The position numbers and the translations under genes were made by a program. 38,762 bases of DNA from Actinomycetota bacterium (GTDB lineage: Bacteria; Actinomycetota; UBA4738; HRBIN12), in the NCBI GenBank assembly GCA_005885035.1, contig VAXZ01000115.1:1-38762 (forward strand), in the 5' to 3' direction. Below the pieces are notes generated by a model, which saw only the letters and a list, made by a program, of their open reading frames with translations, was not told the origin of the DNA and ran no database searches. This document shows positions 1-5,562 of this stretch, piece after piece. How positions within the stretch are numbered: position 1 is the first letter of the stretch; every line of letters begins with the position of its first letter.

Positions 1-257
1 AGGCGACCGGTGTCCAAGGTGAAGACGCGGACGTCCGGGTTGATGCGCCACGCCATGTCCATCAAGGCCAAGCCGTCGATGCCGCCCGCGGCACTGATCG
101 CGATCCGAGGGTGGAAGGTGCCCAGTGCCCAGGCGAGCAGCTCCTCGGCGCGCGCCCCTTCGAAGCGGTCGGCAGCGTCACGGACCCAGCCGGCCTCCTC
201 GCCGAGGAAGGGAACGGCGGGCTCGTGGATAGGTTGGATCGGGTCGGTGTCTGCCAT
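1..257 (-). CDS. cysH: Phosphoadenylyl/adenylyl-sulfate reductase, N-terminal part (cut by window edge)
   Basis: Not in the ORF track because it runs off the window; I translated it from the reverse strand. Starting at the ATG at 257 it gives about 85 residues. The block RIAISAAGGIDGLALMDMAW followed by INPDVRVFTLDTGRL matches the PP-loop nucleotide-binding start and the FTLDTGRL motif of the PAPS/APS reductase family. These enzymes reduce activated sulfate to sulfite in assimilatory sulfur metabolism. The typical SFG(A/S)ED of the PP-loop reads SAAGGID here, so the loop is slightly divergent. Whether it prefers APS or PAPS depends on the C-terminal cysteines, which lie outside the window. 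It is preceded by a long leader with a Cys-rich short ORF and a hairpin. Confidence 0.85.
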   Translation of the reverse strand, partial: MADTDPIQPIHEPAVPFLGEEAGWVRDAADRFEGARAEELLAWALGTFHPRIAISAAGGIDGLALMDMAWRINPDVRVFTLDTGR

Positions 258-294
258 GGGTCGTCCCTCGAACGCCTGGACGTCGGAGCCGGAC

Positions 295-324
295 AAGAGA
301 AAGGCCGCCTGCGCGGCGGCCCTT
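295..324 (-). terminator. Terminator-like attenuator hairpin in the cysH leader
   Basis: On the reverse strand AAGGGCCGCC-GCGC-AGGCGGCCTT folds into a GC-rich stem of about 9-10 bp with one G-T pair, followed by the T-rich run TCTCTT. It sits between the Cys-rich uORF stop (347) and the cysH start (257), where an attenuator would be. A competing pairing is possible. GCCGCTGCGC inside the uORF (377-368) can pair with the GCGCAGGCGGC of the loop and 3-prime arm, with one bulge, which would break the terminator. Confidence 0.5.
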
Positions 325-346
325 GAGGTCGATTGCGAGCGAGGAG

Positions 347-451
347 CTACCGCACGGGGTGGCCGGCGCGCAGCGGCGCCGTCGCGGTACAACAGCACAG
401 GCGACTGGGGATCATGGCCCCGACCTGGCCGACCGTTCGTGTGCGGATCAT
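347..451 (-). CDS. Cys-triplet leader peptide upstream of cysH (putative attenuator uORF)
   Basis: This short ORF of 34 codons lies in the cysH leader and is too short for the ORF track. It begins at the ATG at 451, with an in-frame ATG at 415 that would give 22 residues. The core reads PSRLCCCTATAPL, with TGC TGT TGT at 397-389, and it stops with TAG at 347. A purine-rich GAGGGAG lies about 12 nt upstream of the first ATG. Poly-cysteine short ORFs are known in mycobacteria as cysteine-responsive attenuators of sulfur-assimilation operons. The position here fits that role: after a promoter, 22 nt before a terminator-like hairpin, and before cysH. The first ATG is 30 nt from the predicted transcript start, so this uORF would not be leaderless. 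The function is inferred. Confidence 0.6.
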   Translation of the reverse strand: MIRTRTVGQVGAMIPSRLCCCTATAPLRAGHPVR

Positions 452-473
452 CGCGGAACGTGGCTCCCTCGAA

Positions 474-487
474 GTTGCAGGTGCAAC
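474..487. promoter_or_regulatory. 14-bp palindrome overlapping the predicted cysH transcript start
   Basis: GTTGCAGGTGCAAC has perfect 6-bp arms around a 2-bp centre and lies directly after the predicted -10 box, across the expected +1. That is a typical repressor operator position. The regulator is unknown. It could alternatively be a small RNA stem at the 5-prime end of the leader. Confidence 0.35.
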
Positions 488-516
488 AGGCTACCGACGG
501 CTCCCGAACCCGTCAA
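488..516 (-). promoter_or_regulatory. Promoter of the cysH leader transcript
   Basis: On the reverse strand TTGACG (516-511) is separated by exactly 17 nt from TAGCCT (493-488). The -35 box matches the vegetative consensus in 5 of 6 bases, and the -10 box keeps the key T1, A2 and T6. It lies just downstream of the cyclase stop codon, so cysH has its own transcript with about 225 nt of leader. Confidence 0.55.
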
Positions 517-523
517 GGGAAGA

Positions 524-2185
524 TCACACCCCGGGAGGGGCGAATGAACCCACCCAGAGGGCGCCGTCGGCGAACTCGAGGGACTGCACTGTTGACGAGA
601 TGGGGATCGTCTGGATCGCGAGGTTCGCGTTCGGGTTGACTTCGGTGACGGTTCCGTTCCCATGGTTCGCCACCCAGACGGATCCGCCTCCGATCGCGAC
701 GGCGGTAGGCTCCTGACCGACGCTGACGTCTTGGATCCCGGAGGGATGGTGAGGAGCGATCCGGAGCAGCTGGTCGTCCTGACCATCACTCACCCACACG
801 GATCCCGCTCCCACGGCGATGCTGGTCGGATCGCCCTGCAGGGGGATCGGGGGCTCGGCGCGATCCGTGCCGGGGTCGATCGCGGTTAACGTCCCGCCGA
901 ACCGATCGACAACCCACAAGGAGCCTTCCCCGTAGGCGAGGAGATCGATGGTGACGCCTGCGCCGAGTCGGATCGTGTCGATCGGACGGCCGGTGGACGG
1001 ATCGACCCGGTAGATCGTGCCGGAGGATCCGTTCGCGAGCCAAACGCTCCCCGCCCCCCACGAGACGGGAGCGTTGAACGATAGGAACTCGCCTCCTGGC
1101 CGCGTGACACTAGGGTCCACGATCGTCGCCTTTGCCGACAGGCCTGTCGTAGCGTCGATGCGCTCGAGGCCGAGTCCCTCGGGCACGAGGACCGAGACCC
1201 ACACCGCGTGGGCGGAAGCAGCCATGCACGTCGCGGGAGAAAGGCACGCCCCGGGGGCGGGAATCTCTTTCGCGACCTGGGGCTCGGCGTATCCAGGATT
1301 GATCTGGAACACGCCGCCGCTTTCGAACGCGGTCGTCTCGGTCAAGGCCCAGATGGAACCTCCCGCAGACACGATCGGCCCGGCGCTGATCCGTTGGAGA
1401 TACACGGGCTGCACCTGGTCGACGGTTGTCGTTGGGTTGACCTTGAACAGTGTCGCGTAGCCGTTCGCTTGGGACGTTTGGGGCGACGGTGGACCGTTCG
1501 TTCGGCCCGACGAAGCCTCGCGCGCGATCGCGACCACCGCGACGGTGATCGCGATGACGCCAGCGATGAGGCCGACGAGGAGCGTCCGAGCTCGTGTTCT
1601 TCCGGTGGGCCGATCCGAGCTCGAACGCGTCCGGCGTTCGACGGCCTCAACCCGGTCAAGCGGCGGTCCGAGAGCCACCCCTTCCACCGCGTCGAGCGCG
1701 AAGAGACGCCACGAGCCCGGGATGCCTTTGAGCTCGTAGGTTCCCCGTTCATGGAAGTCGAGGCCGGAGCCGGAGACAAGGTCGACGATCGTCTGGGTCA
1801 CCAGCACCTCTCCCGGTGCAGCCAGGCTCGAGACGCGGGCCGCGGTGTGCACGGCGATCCCGCCCGCTCCGCCGGCAGACAGCTCCGTCTCCCCGAAGTG
1901 GAGTCCCGCCCGCACCTCGAGGCCGATCGACCGCGTCGCAGGCAAGATCGCTGCCGCGCATCGGACTGCGTCCTGGGGGATGCGGAACCGCGCGAAGAAC
2001 GAATCGCCGGCCGTGTCTATCTCGTGGCCACCGAAACGGCGGAGCTCTCGGCGGATCAGGTCGTGGTGGGCGGCTTGGAGCTCGCGCCATCGACGGTCAC
2101 CGACCTCCACGGCGATCTCCGTGGAGCCCACGATGTCGGTGAAGAGCAACGCTGCGAGGTTCCGGCCCGCAGCACGCCGCGACAT
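524..2185 (-). CDS. Membrane-anchored class III cyclase-like protein with extracellular beta-propeller
   Basis: The protein has 553 residues from the ATG at 2185, which sits one transcript-start distance after a -10-like box. The ORF track uses a GTG at 2272 that would overlap the upstream gene. Residues 10-165 form a class III nucleotide cyclase domain, with LLFTDIVGST (Asp17) and AGDSFF (Asp61) as the two metal aspartates. Residues 201-222 form one transmembrane helix. The C-terminal part has several GxGSVWVxD / IDPxTG blades of a Vgb/NHL-type propeller, predicted to lie outside the cell. The usual substrate-specifying Lys is Asp57 (EIDTAGD), and the usual transition-state Asn is His113 (AVHTAARV). 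cAMP or cGMP synthesis is therefore doubtful. The domain order suggests an outer ligand sensor acting on a cytoplasmic cyclase-like domain. Confidence 0.85.
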   Translation of the reverse strand: MSRRAAGRNLAALLFTDIVGSTEIAVEVGDRRWRELQAAHHDLIRRELRRFGGHEIDTAGDSFFARFRIPQDAVRCAAAILPATRSIGLEVRAGLHFGETELSAGGAGGIAVHTAARVSSLAAPGEVLVTQTIVDLVSGSGLDFHERGTYELKGIPGSWRLFALDAVEGVALGPPLDRVEAVERRTRSSSDRPTGRTRARTLLVGLIAGVIAITVAVVAIAREASSGRTNGPPSPQTSQANGYATLFKVNPTTTVDQVQPVYLQRISAGPIVSAGGSIWALTETTAFESGGVFQINPGYAEPQVAKEIPAPGACLSPATCMAASAHAVWVSVLVPEGLGLERIDATTGLSAKATIVDPSVTRPGGEFLSFNAPVSWGAGSVWLANGSSGTIYRVDPSTGRPIDTIRLGAGVTIDLLAYGEGSLWVVDRFGGTLTAIDPGTDRAEPPIPLQGDPTSIAVGAGSVWVSDGQDDQLLRIAPHHPSGIQDVSVGQEPTAVAIGGGSVWVANHGNGTVTEVNPNANLAIQTIPISSTVQSLEFADGALWVGSFAPPGV

Positions 2186-2191
2186 AGCCAG

Positions 2192-2220
2192 ATTGTCCGC
2201 GGTCTCGCTCGAGCGAACAA
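2192..2220 (-). promoter_or_regulatory. Leaderless-type promoter of the cyclase gene
   Basis: TTGTTC (2220-2215), a 17-nt spacer and GACAAT (2197-2192) precede the ATG at 2185 by 6 nt. This places +1 on the ATG itself. It is the main reason for choosing this start over the GTG at 2272. Confidence 0.45.
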
Positions 2221-2249
2221 GGCGCCCCGCCGCCAGTGGGGACGGGCTG

Positions 2250-3095
2250 TCACAAGGAGGCGACGCGGCCACGCTCTTCGGGAGTCAACCCGCGGAGCGG
2301 CAACCGGACGTCGGCGTGAGCCAGCACACCTTCGTTCAGGAGCACCTGTTTCGCGACCGCGGGCAACGACAGGTCGCGGAGGGCTTCGCGAAGGGCTTTG
2401 ACGCGAGCATCGGCGGCGTCGGTCTTCCGGTGCACCAGCTCGGCGGTGACCTCGGGCCACGCCGACGCCAGACCGGACACCGCCCCGACCGCTCCCGCGG
2501 CGAGCCCTTCCAACACGAGCGGCTCGAAGCCGATGAAGACGTCCAGACCGTCCAACAGGTAAGGCTTCACCGCTTCGAACGGCGTGTCCGACACCTTCAG
2601 CCCCGCCAGGTTCGGCACCTCGTCGCGCAGCCGTTCGATCACGGGGATCGGGACCGGGTAGCCGCTCCGCCCGACGAACTCGTAGATGTAGAACGGCAGC
2701 GGGTCACACGCGACGGCGGCGTTCCGGAAGTGATCGAACAGCTCCCTTTCGTCCAGCGGGAAGTACGGGGGAGCGATCACGGCGACGGCGTCGGCTCCGG
2801 CCTCCCGCGCGTGCGACGCGAGCGCGACCGTATCCGCGGTCGTCTGCGCGCCGGCGTGGACCGCGACCGCGAAACCGGACGGGCGCGACTCCAGACAGAG
2901 CTCCGTCATCCGGCGCCGCTCCGGCACCGAGAGCAGCACGCCCTCGCCCGTGGTGCCGCACGTGAGGACCCCGTCCATGCCGCCCTCGGCGAGGAAGCGG
3001 ACCAACGGAGCCACGCTGGCCTCATCCAGGGAGCGGCCGCCGTCACGCAGCGGCGTGACGGTGGCCGCGATCGCACCGTGGAGCTTCCCGAGCAT
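2250..3095 (-). CDS. Dihydrodipicolinate synthase/N-acetylneuraminate lyase family aldolase
   Basis: A complete 281-residue TIM-barrel aldolase of the DapA/NanA superfamily. The pyruvate-binding loop CGTTGEG lies at residues 46-52. The general-acid Tyr is probably Tyr138 in YIYEFVGRSG, and the Schiff-base Lys is Lys167 in AGLKVSD. The Tyr region differs from the YNVPxRT of true DapA, so I would not call it lysine biosynthesis. Sugar-acid aldolases and dehydratases such as KDG or 2-keto-acid lyases share this fold. It starts 17 nt after the aceA stop on the same strand and also has its own -10-like box, TACCCT, 6 nt before the ATG. The pairing with isocitrate lyase suggests a role in C2/C3 keto-acid turnover, but this is only inferred. 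Confidence 0.88.
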   Translation of the reverse strand: MLGKLHGAIAATVTPLRDGGRSLDEASVAPLVRFLAEGGMDGVLTCGTTGEGVLLSVPERRRMTELCLESRPSGFAVAVHAGAQTTADTVALASHAREAGADAVAVIAPPYFPLDERELFDHFRNAAVACDPLPFYIYEFVGRSGYPVPIPVIERLRDEVPNLAGLKVSDTPFEAVKPYLLDGLDVFIGFEPLVLEGLAAGAVGAVSGLASAWPEVTAELVHRKTDAADARVKALREALRDLSLPAVAKQVLLNEGVLAHADVRLPLRGLTPEERGRVASL

Positions 3096-3101
3096 CCGCT
3101 C

Positions 3102-3107
3102 AGGGTA
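3102..3107 (-). promoter_or_regulatory. -10-like box before the DapA-family gene
   Basis: TACCCT lies 6 nt before the ATG at 3095, in the short gap after aceA. It fits a leaderless transcript. No clear -35 box is visible. Confidence 0.3.
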
Positions 3108-3112
3108 CGTGG

Positions 3113-4396
3113 TCAGAACTGGCCGGTTTCGGTCGAGCCGTCGAGCGCGAGGGTCGAGGACTGCCCCTGGCTGATCGTCTTCGACACGAGATCGAACCAG
3201 CCCGTGCCGACCTCCCGTTGATGCTTGACCGCCGTGTAGCCGGCTGATTCGAGTGCGAACTCACGCTCCTGAAGACGCACGTAAGCCGTCATGCCCTCGT
3301 CGGCGAACCCCTTCGCCAGTTCGAACATGCTCGCGTTGAGGGCGTGGAAGCCCGCGAGCGTGATGAACTGGAACCGGTAGCCCAGGGCGCCGAGCTCCTT
3401 CTGGAAGGCGGCGACCTGCTGGTCATCCAGCCGCCGCTTCCAGTTGAACGACGGGGAGCAGTTGTACGCGAGGAGCTTCCCGGGGAACTCTGCGTGGACG
3501 CCCTCGGCGAACGCCCGTGCATCGTCGAGGTCCGGTGTGGCGGTCTCGCACCAGAGCATGTCCGCGTAGGGCGCGTACGCCCGCGCGCGGGCGATCGCGG
3601 CGTCCAGCCCGCCGTGAACGCGGAAGAACCCCTCCTCGGTCCGCTGTCCGTCGAGGAACGTCCGGTCCCGCTCGTCGATGTCGGACGTGAGCAGGCTCGC
3701 GCTGAGCGCGTCGGTCCGCGCCATCAGCACGGTCGGAGCGTCCAGGACGTCCGCGGCCAGGCGAGCCGCGACGAGCGTCCGGATGAACTGGCCGGTGGGG
3801 ACGAGCACCTTTCCCCCCAGGTGTCCGCACTTCTTCTCGGACGAGAGCTGATCCTCGAAGTGCACCCCCGCCGCGCCGGCTTCGATCATCGCGGTCATCA
3901 GCTCGAACGCGTTGAGGGGGCCGCCGAAGCCGGCCTCGGCATCCGCCACGATCGGGAGGCAGAACTCTGCCTCATCCCCTTCGGCCCAGGCGACCTGGTC
4001 GGCGCGACGAAGGGCGTTGTTCAGACGACGGACGACCGTGGGGACCGAGCTCACGGGGTAGAGCGACTGGTCGGGATAGGTGTGCTGCGCCGTGTTCGCG
4101 TCGGCGGCTACCTGCCAGCCGGACAGGTAGATCGCGCGGAGACCCGCCCGCGCGCACTCCACCGCCTGGCCACCCGTGAGGCAACCGAGCGCTGGCACGT
4201 AGTCGTCGGCGTTCACGAGCCGCCACAGCGCGGCGGCCGAGGTCTCCGCGATGACGTGACGCTCCCGGATCCTTCCCCGGAGCCGGACCACGTCCTCGGC
4301 GGTGTAGGGGCGGGTGATCCCGCGCCAGCGCTCCTCGTTCCGCCACCGGGCTCGCAGCTCGTCGGCTTCGCCGCGGATCCGCTCGGTGATCGTCAT
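3113..4396 (-). CDS. aceA: Isocitrate lyase
   Basis: The protein has 427 residues, the usual length for the short bacterial form. The active-site block KKCGHLGGK is at residues 188-196 with the catalytic Cys190. Also visible are [10 protein letters not shown] near residue 92, where glyoxylate and Mg bind, and the [12 protein letters not shown] metal-binding segment near 148-159. The enzyme splits isocitrate into succinate and glyoxylate in the glyoxylate shunt, allowing growth on acetate or fatty acids. Malate synthase is not in this window. The start is the ATG at 4396, with GGAAGG and GGAG purine tracts upstream. The gene has a leader of about 160 nt with a TetR-type palindrome near its beginning, pointing to repression by a fatty-acid or acyl-CoA regulator. 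Confidence 0.95.
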   Translation of the reverse strand: MTITERIRGEADELRARWRNEERWRGITRPYTAEDVVRLRGRIRERHVIAETSAAALWRLVNADDYVPALGCLTGGQAVECARAGLRAIYLSGWQVAADANTAQHTYPDQSLYPVSSVPTVVRRLNNALRRADQVAWAEGDEAEFCLPIVADAEAGFGGPLNAFELMTAMIEAGAAGVHFEDQLSSEKKCGHLGGKVLVPTGQFIRTLVAARLAADVLDAPTVLMARTDALSASLLTSDIDERDRTFLDGQRTEEGFFRVHGGLDAAIARARAYAPYADMLWCETATPDLDDARAFAEGVHAEFPGKLLAYNCSPSFNWKRRLDDQQVAAFQKELGALGYRFQFITLAGFHALNASMFELAKGFADEGMTAYVRLQEREFALESAGYTAVKHQREVGTGWFDLVSKTISQGQSSTLALDGSTETGQF

Positions 4397-4417
4397 CGGT
4401 CTCCAGCCTTCCCTTGG

Positions 4418-4437
4418 GCGCCGGTCGCTTCCGGCGC
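4418..4437 (-). promoter_or_regulatory. Small hairpin in the aceA leader
   Basis: GCGCCGG and CCGGCGC form a 7-bp stem around a 6-nt loop, about 22 nt upstream of the aceA start codon. It lies between the larger hairpin and the ribosome-binding region. It may shape the leader; no function can be read from the sequence. Confidence 0.25.
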
Positions 4438-4456
4438 ATCCCTGCGGGATAACGAA

Positions 4457-4479
4457 ACCTCCCGGGGTGGCCGGGAGGT
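4457..4479 (-). terminator. Terminator-like hairpin in the aceA leader
   Basis: ACCTCCCGG and CCGGGAGGT make a perfect 9-bp stem with a 5-nt loop. On the reverse strand it is followed by TTCGTT, a weak T-tract. It lies between the predicted promoter and aceA. It could end read-through from the decayed his locus or attenuate aceA. Confidence 0.35.
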
Positions 4480-4532
4480 CGGGTGCGCACGACGGCCCCG
4501 TGGGCCGCGGCGCGGGTCAGCTGGCTACGTTC

Positions 4533-4548
4533 TTGAACGGTCGTTCAA
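4533..4548. promoter_or_regulatory. TetR-type operator palindrome upstream of aceA
   Basis: TTGAACGGTCGTTCAA has perfect 7-bp arms with a 2-bp centre. The AACG-nn-CGTT core is typical of operators bound by TetR-family repressors of acyl-CoA and fatty-acid genes, such as PaaR- or FadR-type. It lies a few bases downstream of the predicted +1 of aceA, where a bound repressor would block transcription. The matching regulator gene is not in this window. Confidence 0.45.
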
Positions 4549-4559
4549 TCATCGACCTC

Positions 4560-4589
4560 ATCCTGCCAGACGCCGATGGTTCGGGTCAA
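4560..4589 (-). promoter_or_regulatory. Candidate aceA promoter
   Basis: TTGACC (4589-4584) and CAGGAT (4565-4560) are separated by 18 nt. The -35 box is good and the -10 box weak, keeping A2, A5 and T6. It lies after the hisG remnant and before the palindrome at 4533-4548. Confidence 0.35.
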
Positions 4590-4611
4590 CCGGTGTGGCG
4601 CAGCTGGGGGA

Positions 4612-4724
4612 TCAGGCGATGATCTTCGAGATCGAAAGCTCCAGGATGTCGGTGGCGCCGGCGGTCTTCAGCTCCGGGAGCAGCGGTTGACGCCTCGCTT
4701 GTCGACCACCGTCTCGAGTCCATC
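4612..4724 (-). pseudogene. hisG: Remnant of hisG (C-terminal end of ATP phosphoribosyltransferase), frameshifted
   Basis: The region after hisA encodes LLPELKTAGATDILELSISK at 4683 and downstream, ending IIA and TGA at 4612. This looks like the last residues of the HisG C-terminal domain (typically IPxLKxAGAxxILxxPIxKI). Directly upstream, but in another frame, is DGLETVVDKRGVN, the matching preceding segment. The two halves join if one base is restored near 4684. Only about 37 codons of a protein of 200-300 residues remain. The rest of hisG, and any hisF or hisI that once lay before it, is missing. The short length of the match keeps confidence moderate. Confidence 0.6.
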
Positions 4725-4762
4725 GCCGCTCGCTTCGCCGGATCCGTTCCGCGAGCCGGCGT

Positions 4763-5464
4763 CTATCCCCGGATGACCTGCGACAGCTTGAGGGTCTTCT
4801 CGTAGAGCGCCTTGCCGGTGACCGCCGCCTCGCAGCCGGCATCGCGCAAGGCCCAGATGTCGTCGGCGGATCGCACGCCGCCGCTCGCGATGATGGGTCG
4901 GTCGGTCAGACCGAGCACCTGTCGGTACAGACGCAGGTCGGGACCGTCGAGCGTCCCGTCCCGCGCGATCGCCGTGACGAGGTAACGGGGCGTGCCCGCG
5001 TCGTTGAGCGCCGGGATCACCTCTTCGACGGGGGGACCTTCCTCACGCCAGCCCTTCACCATGGCGTGACCGCCGCGCACGTCCACGGCCACCAGGATCC
5101 GCTCGGCGAACTCCTCGACGGCCCGGGCGACGAAGCCGGGGTCGAGCGCCGCGGAGGTGCCGAGGATGGCCCGGCCGGCCCCGATCTCGAGCACCGCGGC
5201 GACGTCCTCGAGGGTGCGGACGCCCCCGCCGACCTGGACGGGGAGCACCACCGAACGGCAGATGTCGCGGATCGTGTCGCGGTTGGCGCCCTCGTCGAGC
5301 GCGGCGTCCAGGTCGACCACGTGGAGTCGACGTGCACCTTCCTCTTGGAAGCGCACCGCCACCTCCACGGGATCGTCGTCGTACGCGGTCTCCTCGTTGG
5401 GGTCGCCGCGCAGCAGCCGCACCGCCCTCCCGGCTCGGACGTCGATCGCGGGGATCACGATCAT
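4763..5464 (-). CDS. hisA: ProFAR isomerase (HisA, possibly PriA-type)
   Basis: A complete 233-residue (beta/alpha)8 isomerase. It starts MIVIPAIDVRAG with the catalytic Asp8, carries LVAVDVRGG with the second catalytic Asp, and has VTAIARDGTLDGPDL and the phosphate-binding IIASGGVRS. HisA converts ProFAR to PRFAR, the fourth step of histidine synthesis. In many actinobacteria the same protein (PriA) also replaces TrpF in tryptophan synthesis, and the TAIARDGTLDGPD segment would permit that. A second job in tryptophan synthesis could explain why hisA survives intact inside a damaged his operon. Its ATG overlaps the stop of the hisC remnant (ATGA), so the translational coupling of the ancestral operon is kept. 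Confidence 0.92.
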   Translation of the reverse strand: MIVIPAIDVRAGRAVRLLRGDPNEETAYDDDPVEVAVRFQEEGARRLHVVDLDAALDEGANRDTIRDICRSVVLPVQVGGGVRTLEDVAAVLEIGAGRAILGTSAALDPGFVARAVEEFAERILVAVDVRGGHAMVKGWREEGPPVEEVIPALNDAGTPRYLVTAIARDGTLDGPDLRLYRQVLGLTDRPIIASGGVRSADDIWALRDAGCEAAVTGKALYEKTLKLSQVIRG

Positions 5465-5562
5465 GCTGCCCGGACCCCCTCGAGGAAGCGCTCGGACCGC
5501 TCGAGCTGCGGTGACACGTACGGCGTCGTGTCGCGGAGCCCCTCGCGAGGCTCGGCGGTCAT
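5461..5562 (-). pseudogene. hisC: 33-codon in-frame remnant of hisC between hisD and hisA
   Basis: A 33-residue ORF fills the space between hisD and hisA and overlaps both by ATGA. Its N-terminal half, EGLRDTTPYVSPQLE, looks like the start of histidinol-phosphate aminotransferase (typically LRxxLRGLxPYxxPQLD). Its C-terminal half, RSERFLEGVRAA, looks like the end of the same protein (typically xNxRFLxALR). More than 300 residues of the PLP-binding core are missing, so it cannot be an aminotransferase. The frame is open across the junction. Other his genes may have been lost in the same event if they once stood here. Assembly collapse is an alternative explanation. The assignment rests on two short segments. 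Confidence 0.6.

Noticed and set aside
257-523. SAM-I or SAM-IV riboswitch in the cysH leader
   Set aside because: I looked for the conserved SAM aptamer blocks and did not find them; the Cys-rich uORF with a hairpin explains the leader better.
1845-3221. 458-codon plus-strand ORF
   Set aside because: It lies opposite the cyclase and DapA-family genes and has low-complexity composition without motifs. It is a GC-driven shadow.
3972-4490. Leader peptide in the aceA leader ([17 protein letters not shown]...)
   Set aside because: The frame continues far into aceA without stopping and has no regulatory codon run, so it is a shadow of the gene and leader.
3344-4690. 448-codon plus-strand ORF opposite aceA
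   Set aside because: aceA has the full isocitrate lyase signature on the other strand; this frame has none.
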